A DNA stretch of 8,784 nucleotides from an uncultured Bacilli bacterium (GCA_944345045.1 CALVMI010000116.1:1-8784), one strand, 5' to 3'. Shown: positions 1-6,772, counted from the stretch's first letter. The notes: generated by a model not told the origin, from the letters alone. Numbers and translations: made by a program.

Positions 1-2319
1 AAGATAACTGGTTTAACAGAAAAGCAAGTAGAAAATAGAATTTTAAAAGGACAAATCAATAAAGTGGACGATGATAAAACTAGAACTAATTGGGAGATTA
101 TTCGAGATAATGTTTTTACTTTATTTAATCTTTTTAATGTGTTAATTGCGATTGCTTTAATTTATGTTGGTGCTTATACAAATCTTTTTTATATGGCTAT
201 CATAATTCTTAATATTGGTATTGGTATTTATCAAGAAATTCATGCTAGAAATTTAGTAAGAAAACTAAGCGTTTTAAAAGAAAGCAAAGTTAAAGTCCTT
301 CGTGATGGTGAAGAAAAAGAAATTAAAATAGATGAAGTTGTTTTAGATGACATTTTACTCCTTGAAACAGGAAGTCAAATTGTTTGTGATTCTATAGTGG
401 TAAAAGGCGAAATGGAAGTAAATGAATCTTTACTTACTGGTGAATCAGACTCAATAGCTAAACAAGAAAATGATGAACTTCTTTCAGGTAGTTATGTGGT
501 AAGTGGAAAATGTATGGCAAAAGTTACCAAAGTTGGTAAGGATAGTTTTGCCTCCCACATTACAAGTGAAACGAAAAAATATAAAAGAGCTGAATCAGAA
601 TTAGTAAATTCCATGAAAAAAGTAACTAGAGTTACTAGTTTTGCTATTATTCCAATTGGCATTATGTTATTTGTTGAGGCATATTTTTTAAGAAATACTG
701 GCGAATTTGATTCAGTTGTTACTACAGCAGCAGCTTTACTTGGGATGCTTCCTAAAGGACTAATGTTATTGATCACAATTTCTCTTGCTACTGGAGTTAT
801 TAAATTAGCAAAGAAAAAAGTATTAGTTCAAGATTTATATAGTGTCGAAACACTTGCGCATGTTGACACCCTATGCCTAGATAAAACCGGAACTATTACG
901 GAAGGTAGAATGCGTGTAAGCGAAGTATGGGTTACAAATGATAAAATTTTAAAAGAACCATTAGAAAAAGTAATGAGTGCTTTTGTTTCTGAAATAAAAG
1001 ATAATAATGCAACCTTTTTAGCGTTAAAAGACTATTTTAAAGAAATTGCTGAATATAAAGTAGTAGATACCATGGCATTTTCCTCAGAAAGAAAGTGGAG
1101 TAGTACAAGTTTTGAAGAAATTGGTTCAATTGTTATTGGCGCACCTGAAAGATTAGTGGAAAGAAGTAATAGCACTCTTCCTAAAAAAATTCTTGAATTT
1201 CAAAAGGAAGGAAAAAGAGTTTTAGGCATTGCTCATACGAGTGAAGTAATTTCAACAGAAAATTTACCATCTTTAGAAATGATTGGATTTATTATATTAG
1301 ATGATCCTTTAAGAAAAAATGCTAAAGAAATGTTAGGATTCTTTAAAAAGCAAAAAGTCGATATTAAAATTATTTCTGGAGATAATCCTTTAACTGTTTC
1401 TAGTATTGCTAAAAAAGCTGGTTTAGAAGATTACAATTCTTATATTGATTTATCTACAATTACAAACGATGAAGATATCAGAACCATTGTAAATGATTAT
1501 AGTATTTTTGCTAGAGTACTTCCTCATCAAAAAAAGATTATTGTCGAATCTTTACAAAGCCAAGGAAGAACAGTCGCGATGACTGGTGATGGAGTAAATG
1601 ACGTTATTGCTTTAAAACAAGCAGATTGTAGTATTACTCTTCCAGAAGCAAGTGATGTTGCAAGACAAGTTTCTCAAATCGTTTTATTAAATTCTGATTT
1701 TAGTGTTCTTAAAGATGTATTAATGGAAGGTAGAAGAGTAGTAAATAACATTACAAATGTTGCTCGTATTTTCTTTATTAAAACAATTTATTCTGTTTTG
1801 CTTTCTATTTTTAATATTATTACAAATACCCCATTTCCATTTATTCCAATTCAAATTACTTTAATTGACTTGGCTATCGAAGGGTACACATCTTTCTTCT
1901 TATCATTTAAAAGAAATGACACCCCAATCGAGGGCAGTTTCTTAAAAACTGTTTTAAAAAATGCTTCACCGTATGCTTTTACGATTATCATTGTGTTAGT
2001 AATTTTAACGTTTATGAGATCAGGCCTTGGCATAGACGAAAGTACAATGCTTACAATTGAATATTTGTCCATTGGAGGTATCAGTATTTTTGCAGTTATT
2101 GCTGCATGCAGGCCATTTAACAAATTAAGTACCTTTTTATGTACTACCACGGCACTAGGCTTTTTCATGGCAACATACTTATTTCAGAATTTGTTACATT
2201 TAACGCCTTTAAATTCTGATGGAATAGCTATTTTGGTTTGTACACTTGCTATTTCCTATATTTTAGTCGTTGGTTTAAAAATAATTATTGACAACATAGT
2301 AAAAGATATGAAGAAATAG
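1..2319 (+). CDS. P-type cation-transporting ATPase, CtpE/PacL-like (5' end outside window)
   Basis: This is an integral-membrane, ATP-driven cation pump that forms a phospho-aspartate intermediate. The frame is open from base 1. The first residues (KITGLTEKQVENRILKGQ) match the N-terminal start of the E-type family, so the gene begins upstream and the GTG at 64 is an internal Val codon. Visible motifs, numbered from base 1: TGES of the actuator domain (residues 146-149), PKGL in helix M4 (251-254), the phosphorylation site DKTGT (294-298), GDNP (460-463) and the hinge TGDGVND (528-534). M1-M2 span about 39-78, M3-M4 about 211-262, and the C-terminal helices about 590-770. The 772 visible residues are nearly the family's usual length, so only some tens of residues are missing. 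Calcium or manganese is a plausible substrate, but the sequence does not settle it. M4 has Lys where many relatives have Glu (PEGL). A gene for an anchored protein follows after 14 nt, probably in the same operon. Confidence 0.96.
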   Translation, partial: KITGLTEKQVENRILKGQINKVDDDKTRTNWEIIRDNVFTLFNLFNVLIAIALIYVGAYTNLFYMAIIILNIGIGIYQEIHARNLVRKLSVLKESKVKVLRDGEEKEIKIDEVVLDDILLLETGSQIVCDSIVVKGEMEVNESLLTGESDSIAKQENDELLSGSYVVSGKCMAKVTKVGKDSFASHITSETKKYKRAESELVNSMKKVTRVTSFAIIPIGIMLFVEAYFLRNTGEFDSVVTTAAALLGMLPKGLMLLITISLATGVIKLAKKKVLVQDLYSVETLAHVDTLCLDKTGTITEGRMRVSEVWVTNDKILKEPLEKVMSAFVSEIKDNNATFLALKDYFKEIAEYKVVDTMAFSSERKWSSTSFEEIGSIVIGAPERLVERSNSTLPKKILEFQKEGKRVLGIAHTSEVISTENLPSLEMIGFIILDDPLRKNAKEMLGFFKKQKVDIKIISGDNPLTVSSIAKKAGLEDYNSYIDLSTITNDEDIRTIVNDYSIFARVLPHQKKIIVESLQSQGRTVAMTGDGVNDVIALKQADCSITLPEASDVARQVSQIVLLNSDFSVLKDVLMEGRRVVNNITNVARIFFIKTIYSVLLSIFNIITNTPFPFIPIQITLIDLAIEGYTSFFLSFKRNDTPIEGSFLKTVLKNASPYAFTIIIVLVILTFMRSGLGIDESTMLTIEYLSIGGISIFAVIAACRPFNKLSTFLCTTTALGFFMATYLFQNLLHLTPLNSDGIAILVCTLAISYILVVGLKIIIDNIVKDMKK

Positions 2320-2333
2320 AGGGAGATTGAGTT

Positions 2334-3404
2334 ATGAATAAAAAAGTAGTTTATATAAGTATTGGAGTTATAACGGTTTTACTTGGAATTTTTGGTGTAG
2401 AAATTTTGCTACAAAATTTAAAATCTCAGTCAACTTTGTCAGATACTAAAACGGATAAAAAACAATTTTATTTTTACAATGATAGTTCTAGTGGCAGTTA
2501 TTTTTGGCAAAATGAAGAACCCAAAACAAAACTTTTTTATACCTGTGAGACAGAAAGTTGTGAAATACTTGTAAATGAACAACAAACGTCAAGTCCATAT
2601 TTTCTCATACGTGATGGAAAATATTATTTAGTTGACTATCAAAAGAAAGAAGTTTTAGAAACGCCAATTGAAGAGCAAAAATATCGTTTCGTTGAACAAA
2701 AAGAAAATTTTGCATATCTAGTTAAAGAAGTAGCTGATGATTCTTCTTTAAAAACTTTTGATATCTATCTTTATAATCAAAATAAAGTTATCGAATTGCC
2801 AGAATTTGAAAAAGACTATAAAACTCAACTTTTACAGATAGGTCAAAACTATATTATTCAAAATGAAGAGGCTTTAGGACCAACCACTCCTCCAGTAAGC
2901 AAAGATTTTATTTATGATGAAAATTTCAATTTAATAAGTAATGATTATTATGTATATGGATTCGATAGTGAAAATAATTTAATAGTAGCACCCGAGTATC
3001 AATTAATGTTTGGTGGTGGATCTAACATTCAAGGTTATTCACAAGTTAAAAACTTTTTAAAGATTGATGGTACAGGAAAAATAGTTGATACGCTACCAAC
3101 ACCATTATCTATGCAAAGTTTTGTATATGCAAATTCACAAACTAATCAAATTGCCTATTATTTTGCAGTTGATAATGACAATATCTTAAAATTATATGAT
3201 ATAAATGGGAATGTAATAACAAGTGTAGAAGAATGGTCTGATCAGAAAAGCACTTGTATAGGAGAACATCCTGTATATCAAGGTGGTGCTACCCTTACTT
3301 TTGCTATTGGAAATGGTGAGGAAAATGCTAAAGAGTACATATATTTTTTTGAAACTAACAAATTAACAGTTATTCAGATGGACTATCCTTTGTGTTCGAG
3401 TTAA
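2334..3404 (+). CDS. Membrane-anchored extracytoplasmic protein of unknown function
   Basis: I do not recognise this 356-residue protein. The start is supported by AGGGAG at 2320-2325, 8 nt before the ATG. A short basic N-terminus (MNKKVV) is followed by one hydrophobic segment (about residues 5-28) with no lipobox Cys, so it is likely an uncleaved signal anchor with the rest outside the membrane. The exposed part is rich in Tyr, Asn, Asp and short beta-like stretches such as YFLIRDGKYYLVDYQ and LKLYDINGNVITS. This recalls a propeller-like or WD-type repeat fold, but I see no clean repeat period. Four cysteines lie in the exposed part, C71 and C76 (CETESC) and C308 and C354, and could form disulfides. 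The gene starts 14 nt after the P-type ATPase stop and is followed by a terminator, so the two probably share a transcript. A role as accessory or sensor for the pump is inference only. Confidence 0.85.
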   Translation: MNKKVVYISIGVITVLLGIFGVEILLQNLKSQSTLSDTKTDKKQFYFYNDSSSGSYFWQNEEPKTKLFYTCETESCEILVNEQQTSSPYFLIRDGKYYLVDYQKKEVLETPIEEQKYRFVEQKENFAYLVKEVADDSSLKTFDIYLYNQNKVIELPEFEKDYKTQLLQIGQNYIIQNEEALGPTTPPVSKDFIYDENFNLISNDYYVYGFDSENNLIVAPEYQLMFGGGSNIQGYSQVKNFLKIDGTGKIVDTLPTPLSMQSFVYANSQTNQIAYYFAVDNDNILKLYDINGNVITSVEEWSDQKSTCIGEHPVYQGGATLTFAIGNGEENAKEYIYFFETNKLTVIQMDYPLCSS

Positions 3405-3410
3405 AAAAAT

Positions 3411-3436
3411 AACAGATGAAATTTCTGTTTTTTTTT
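3411..3436 (+). terminator. Rho-independent terminator after the ATPase/anchored-protein pair
   Basis: AACAGA (3411-3416) pairs with TCTGTT (3424-3429) around a 7-nt loop, and the T-run continues to 3436. The A-run before the stem (3404-3409) can pair with part of the T-run, so the hairpin might also act on the other strand. It begins 7 nt after the stop codon at 3404. Confidence 0.82.
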
Positions 3437-3460
3437 GCTTAAGTTTATACGAATAAAAGA

Positions 3461-3489
3461 TTGACATGTGTTATATACTGTTATATACT
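3461..3489 (+). promoter_or_regulatory. Sigma-A-type promoter of the GntR/ABC operon
   Basis: A consensus -35 box TTGACA (3461-3466) is separated by exactly 17 nt from TATACT (3484-3489), a one-mismatch -10 box. Transcription should start near 3496. A long reading frame can be opened at the TTG of this -35 box, but that is clearly not a start codon. The -10 box lies inside the palindromic operator. Confidence 0.88.
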
Positions 3490-3500
3490 GTATATAACAG
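3469..3500 (+). promoter_or_regulatory. Probable operator: 23-bp perfect palindrome plus an extra half-site
   Basis: CTGTTATATAC (3478-3488) and its exact reverse complement GTATATAACAG (3490-3500) flank a single central T at 3489, and together they cover the whole -10 box. The 10-mer TGTTATATAC occurs twice in tandem (3469-3478 and 3479-3488), so a third half-site sits one helical turn upstream, in the spacer. The position suits repression by the GntR-family protein encoded just downstream. Autoregulation is the usual arrangement for YtrA-type regulators but is inferred here. Confidence 0.85.
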
Positions 3501-3511
3501 CGATGTGGGAA

Positions 3512-3892
3512 ATGAAAATATTAATTAGTAATAGTAGTTCAGTACCTATATACGAACAAATAAAGAATAGTATTATTGAACAAATCATGAATGAAGAACT
3601 AAAAGAAGACGAGGCTCTTCCTTCAATAAGAAGTTTAGCCCTAGATATTCATATAAGTGTTATGACAATAAAAAAAGCTTATGATGAGTTAGAAAAAGAA
3701 GGGTACATTATTACAAGACAAGGAAAAGGAAGCTTTGTTGCTCCTAAAAATTTAGAATTTGTAAAAGAAAGAAAGCAGCAAGAGATGGAAGAACATTTAG
3801 AAAAAGCTATAGAAATTGCCAATACATTACGCATTTCTATGAATGAAGTAAAAGAATTGATCGATATTTTAGATAGGAGAGAAAAAGAATGA
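3512..3892 (+). CDS. GntR-family transcriptional regulator, YtrA subfamily
   Basis: This is a small cytoplasmic DNA-binding repressor, 126 residues from the ATG at 3512. That start gives the usual family N-terminus (MKILISNSSSVPIYEQIK). An in-frame ATG at 3503 is possible, and the open frame further upstream runs through the promoter. Residues about 11-76 form the GntR winged helix-turn-helix: PSIRSLALDIHIS, the recognition helix SVMTIKKAYDELE, and the wing GYIITRQGKGSFV. The remaining ~50 residues are a charged, helical, probably coiled-coil dimerisation tail without an effector domain, as expected for YtrA types. The leader is very short, and the only SD-like bases (GGGA 3507-3510) lie too close to the start. 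The stop overlaps the ABC ATPase start by 4 nt (ATGA). The regulator probably represses its own operon through the upstream palindrome. Confidence 0.93.
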   Translation: MKILISNSSSVPIYEQIKNSIIEQIMNEELKEDEALPSIRSLALDIHISVMTIKKAYDELEKEGYIITRQGKGSFVAPKNLEFVKERKQQEMEEHLEKAIEIANTLRISMNEVKELIDILDRREKE

Positions 3893-4746
3893 ACAAATTA
3901 GTAGAAATTAAAAATTTAGAAAAGAAATATCAAGATTTTACTTTAGGACCAATTAATGTCACTTTCCCTGGAGGTGTAATCATTGGTTTAATTGGCGAAA
4001 ACGGAGCAGGTAAAACAACTTTTATAAAATCTTTATTAGAAATAGTTCAAAGTACAGGTGAGAAAATCTTTTTTCAGCAAAATATCCAAGGAAATTCAAT
4101 TAACATGAAAGAAAACATTGGTGTTGTTTTAGATAACATCTTTTTTCCAGAAATTTTAACCCCTTTAGATATTCATAAAATTATGAAAAATATTTATCAA
4201 ACATGGGATTCAGAAATGTATTTTTCTTATTTAGAAAAATTTTCTTTACCCAAAAAGAAAGCAATAAAAAACTTTTCTAAAGGAATGAGAAAAAAATTAG
4301 AAATCGTCACAGCTTTATCTCATCATCCAAATCTTCTTATTTTAGATGAGCCAACAAGTGGTTTGGATCCTATTGTCAGAAAAGAAGTATTAGATATATT
4401 TTTAGATTTTATTCAAGATGAAGAACATAGTATTCTTTTTTCCACTCATATCACTTCAGATTTAGAACACATTGCTGATTATATTTGGTTTTTAGATAAA
4501 GGAAAAATTGTTTTAGAAGATACAAGAGATAACATTATGGATAGTTATGGAATTTTAAAATGTGGATTAGAAGATTTTGAAAAGATCAAAAAAGAAGAAA
4601 TCATTAGTTATATAAAAACTCGTTATGGTTATGAAATTCTAGTAAATAATAGAGAAAAAATAAAAAAGAATTATCCAAAAATGATTGTAGATAAAATCAC
4701 TTTGGAAGATTTAATGCTCTTAATTGTGAAAGGAGAAAATTTATGA
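3889..4746 (+). CDS. ABC transporter ATP-binding protein, YtrB/BcrA-like
   Basis: This is the cytoplasmic nucleotide-binding subunit of an ABC-2 type exporter, 285 residues. Motifs in order: Walker A GENGAGKTT (residues 36-44), a signature loop in the variant form FSKGMRKK (129-136, in place of LSGGQ), Walker B LLILDEP with D153 and E154, D-loop SGLDP, and H-loop STH (185-187). Where the Q-loop glutamine is expected the protein reads GVVLDN. A similar Gln-less VVFDE motif is what I recall for YtrB-like ATPases. The ~80 residues after the H-loop are a family-typical accessory tail. The start has AGGAGA (3875-3880) 8 nt upstream and overlaps the regulator stop by 4 nt. The end overlaps the permease start by 4 nt. 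This coupling suggests the regulator, ATPase and permease are made together. The substrate is not evident; cell-envelope-active compounds or stress are the usual context. Confidence 0.95.
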   Translation: MNKLVEIKNLEKKYQDFTLGPINVTFPGGVIIGLIGENGAGKTTFIKSLLEIVQSTGEKIFFQQNIQGNSINMKENIGVVLDNIFFPEILTPLDIHKIMKNIYQTWDSEMYFSYLEKFSLPKKKAIKNFSKGMRKKLEIVTALSHHPNLLILDEPTSGLDPIVRKEVLDIFLDFIQDEEHSILFSTHITSDLEHIADYIWFLDKGKIVLEDTRDNIMDSYGILKCGLEDFEKIKKEEIISYIKTRYGYEILVNNREKIKKNYPKMIVDKITLEDLMLLIVKGENL

Positions 4747-5372
4747 AAGGATTAATCGTAAAAGATTTATTGATGGTTAAAGGAAATGGCAAGGCCATTT
4801 TAACTTTCTTATTTGTTTTTTGTATTATTTCTTTACAAGGAAATGATATTATTTATTTCGTGCCAGCATTTATAAGTATGATGATTTTTATGACTACCTT
4901 TAGTTATGATGAATATAATAAATGGGATGCTTATGCCATAACACTTCCTATAAAAAAAGATAGTATTGTTCTTTCTAAATATATTGGAAGTATTTCTTTG
5001 TTACTTTTTTCTTTGATAGTTACTTTTCTAATAGCTTTAATAATTGGGATTATAAATCAAAATTTTGATGCAGAGTATACTCTTACATTATTAGGAGCTT
5101 GTGGAGGATCAATCGTGTTTCTTGAAGCAATCATTTTCCCTTTGTTAATAAAATTTGGAGTAGAAAAAGGAAGAATAGGCTTATTTGTAGGCATTTTCCT
5201 AGTTAGTGCTTTGTTAGGTTTCATAATTCAAAATGTATCTATTACTATTCCAGAAAATATTGAAGTTTTTTTAGAAACCTATTTACCATGGTTAATCAGC
5301 GTATTTTTAATATTTGCCATTTTTATTTCTTATCAAATTGCTAAAAAAATTTATATGAAGAAAGAATTTTAG
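4743..5372 (+). CDS. ABC-2 type transporter permease
   Basis: This is the membrane subunit partnering the ATPase encoded just upstream, 209 residues. About six hydrophobic helices are visible, near 18-32, 35-54, 80-104, 113-137, 144-164 and 182-202. Between the second and third lies the stretch YDEYNKWDAYAITLPIKK followed by VLSKY, which is typical of the ABC2_membrane_5-type permeases found beside YtrA-like regulators. AGGAGA at 4731-4736 precedes the ATG by 6 nt, and the ATGA overlap with the ATPase stop implies translational coupling. The gene encodes only one permease, so the working exporter is probably a homodimer of this subunit with two ATPases (inference). The last codons, for KKEF, also form the left arm of the operon's terminator hairpin. 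Confidence 0.92.
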   Translation: MKGLIVKDLLMVKGNGKAILTFLFVFCIISLQGNDIIYFVPAFISMMIFMTTFSYDEYNKWDAYAITLPIKKDSIVLSKYIGSISLLLFSLIVTFLIALIIGIINQNFDAEYTLTLLGACGGSIVFLEAIIFPLLIKFGVEKGRIGLFVGIFLVSALLGFIIQNVSITIPENIEVFLETYLPWLISVFLIFAIFISYQIAKKIYMKKEF

Positions 5373-5393
5373 TTGCTTCTTTCTTCTTTTTTT
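5357..5393 (+). terminator. Terminator overlapping the permease 3' end
   Basis: A perfect 10-bp stem, GAAGAAAGAA (5357-5366) with TTCTTTCTTC (5377-5386), encloses a 10-nt loop and is followed by seven Ts (5387-5393). The left arm is coding sequence and the permease stop codon (5370-5372) sits in the loop. A ribosome finishing the permease would therefore cover the hairpin, so termination may depend on when it leaves. Confidence 0.88.
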
Positions 5394-5418
5394 GCTATGT
5401 TTGTAGTAGGAGAATGTT

Positions 5419-5991
5419 ATGAAAAAATATGCTATCTTTTTAAGTGTGCTTCTTTTTCTTATCTTATGGTTATGCTGGCCAAACATCTTTTTTGGAGAAG
5501 TAAGTTATATTTGGTTTTTGCTACTAATAATAGAAAGTATAGTATTATATTTAAAAAAATATAAAATTTCTTTTTTTCTTTTAATTATTTTAATTCCAAT
5601 TATCTTAATTATCTTATATGCTATTGATCCAAGAGTTTTTCTAGATGAAATATTTGGCGCGGTTTATCTTTTAAATACTTACTTGATATATTTAATCATT
5701 AATCTTTATAAAGATTTAGAACGTCCTATCAAAACTAAAAGTATAGTAGGTATTATACTACTTACTCTTATTATGATAGTAACAGTGGATTTTCGAAAAT
5801 TACTAGATGTCGAAAAACCTGTTTTTATGATTTCAATAAATGACTATTATTATGGCTTAGGATATAAAGCCAAAAGTAAAGAAATTTATAATAGAGAAGA
5901 CTCTTATGTGCATCATGAGTTAGAATTTGGTTTTTGGTTTTATACTTGGGATTTAAGTCATGATATGTATGTTTCTGATTTGAGAATATGA
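5419..5991 (+). CDS. Multi-pass membrane protein of unknown function
   Basis: This is a 190-residue protein I do not recognise. AGGAGA (5408-5413) lies 5 nt before the ATG, which supports the start. Five hydrophobic helices are visible at about residues 4-20, 28-45, 51-69, 78-97 and 108-123. The last ~65 residues are a soluble, aromatic-rich tail carrying NDYYYGLGYKAKSKEIYN, then VHHELEFGFWF. With a cytoplasmic N-terminus (MKK) and five crossings, this tail would face outward. The gene lies 26 nt past the ABC-operon terminator with no strong promoter. A weak TTGCTT (5373-5378) and TATGTT (5396-5401) pair at 17-nt spacing overlaps the terminator; otherwise read-through would be needed. The TGA stop is part of the next gene's extended -10 promoter. 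A cell-envelope role is the most that can be inferred. Confidence 0.83.
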   Translation: MKKYAIFLSVLLFLILWLCWPNIFFGEVSYIWFLLLIIESIVLYLKKYKISFFLLIILIPIILIILYAIDPRVFLDEIFGAVYLLNTYLIYLIINLYKDLERPIKTKSIVGIILLTLIMIVTVDFRKLLDVEKPVFMISINDYYYGLGYKAKSKEIYNREDSYVHHELEFGFWFYTWDLSHDMYVSDLRI

Positions 5992-5997
5992 TATAAT
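5989..5997 (+). promoter_or_regulatory. Extended -10 promoter for the nuclease gene
   Basis: TGA followed by TATAAT (box 5992-5997) forms a full TGn extended -10 element, and its TGA is also the stop codon of the preceding gene. No good -35 box is visible at the right distance, as is common for extended -10 promoters. Transcription would start near 6003-6004, only about 11 nt before the preferred ATG at 6015. Confidence 0.72.
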
Positions 5998-6014
5998 ACT
6001 ATTGGATGGTAAAT

Positions 6015-6758
6015 ATGAGTAAAAGAAGACGAAGAAGAAAAAGAAAAAATTATATAAACCATATCTTAATTTGTATTGCGATATTTTTAATTTTGTCTGT
6101 TGTTGTATATTATGTTGAGCCAGTACGTACTTTTTTTGAAAATACTTTTCATACATCTTTTGATACCTCTTATTCAATTGAAGCACCTACATATGAAGGA
6201 AAGTTATATACTGTTTTAAACAATAATATTCCAAATTTTGACGAGAGTGATTATACAACTGAAACTTTTGAAGATTATAGCGAGTTAGATTCTTTAGGTA
6301 GATGTGGAGTAGCTTATGCAAACATCAGTAAAGAAACGATGCCTACTACAGATCGAGAAAGTATTAGTAGTGTTAATCCAACTGGATGGCATTCGGTAAC
6401 TTATGATATCGTTTCAGGAAAGTATTTGTATAATCGATGTCATTTAATTGGTTTTCAATTAGCTGGAGAAAATGCGAATGAAAAAAATTTAATTACTTGT
6501 ACAAGAACGATGAATGTAGAAGGAATGCTTCCATTTGAAGAGGAAGTCGCAAACTATGTTGAAGAAACAAACAATCATGTTTTATACCGGGTAACTCCAG
6601 TTTTTGAAGGAAACAATTTAGTTGCCAGTGGAGTTCAAATAGAAGCCAGTAGTGTAGAAGATAAATGTAAAAGTGTTTGTTTTAATGTTTTTGTTTATAA
6701 TATTGAAGAAGGAATAGAAATAGATTATTTAACCGGTGAAAGCTGGCTATCAACATAA
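6015..6758 (+). CDS. Membrane-anchored DNA/RNA non-specific endonuclease
   Basis: This is a metal-dependent beta-beta-alpha nuclease of the EndA/NucA type that degrades DNA and RNA, probably at the outer cell surface. Translation from 6015 (247 residues) is preferred over the ATG at 6006. GGATGG (6004-6009) can then serve as a ribosome site, and the protein starts MSKRRRRRKRK. That basic stretch precedes one hydrophobic segment (about residues 16-34), so it is a signal anchor with the domain outside. The catalytic region reads YNRCHLIGFQLAGENANEKNL: H143 in the NRCH form of the DRGH motif is the likely general base, with N158 and N167 (TMN) as the counterparts of EndA's conserved Asn residues. 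GWHSVTYDI, and VASGVQIEA near the end, are also typical of the family. An extended -10 promoter precedes it. A 53-aa ORF and an HD hydrolase follow closely. Nutrient scavenging, defence and DNA uptake are all possible roles. Confidence 0.93.
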   Translation: MSKRRRRRKRKNYINHILICIAIFLILSVVVYYVEPVRTFFENTFHTSFDTSYSIEAPTYEGKLYTVLNNNIPNFDESDYTTETFEDYSELDSLGRCGVAYANISKETMPTTDRESISSVNPTGWHSVTYDIVSGKYLYNRCHLIGFQLAGENANEKNLITCTRTMNVEGMLPFEEEVANYVEETNNHVLYRVTPVFEGNNLVASGVQIEASSVEDKCKSVCFNVFVYNIEEGIEIDYLTGESWLST

Positions 6759-6772
6759 AATATTTCGATAAT

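Noticed and set aside
492..776. Minus-strand frame within the P-type ATPase, and similar ones at 1851-2168 and 7496-7741
   Set aside because: Each lies fully inside a strongly supported + strand gene and shows no protein family features.
3461..3511. Upstream extension of the regulator from TTG at 3461 (MTCVIYCYILYITAMWE...)
   Set aside because: The TTG is the first part of a consensus -35 box, the stretch is the promoter and operator, and the family N-terminus begins at MKILISNSS (3512).
5373..5564. 63-codon + strand frame after the permease
   Set aside because: It overlaps the well-supported membrane protein at 5419 in another frame, starts next to the terminator and lacks a ribosome site.
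5953..6186. 77-codon minus-strand frame
   Set aside because: It is the complement of the nuclease 5' end; its Phe and Lys runs mirror the Arg/Lys codons opposite, and it has no ribosome site.
6756..6772. TAAAAT/GATAAT as a separate promoter for the small ORF and HD gene
   Set aside because: No matching -35 box, and a transcript from GATAAT would begin inside the small ORF; co-transcription with the nuclease is simpler.
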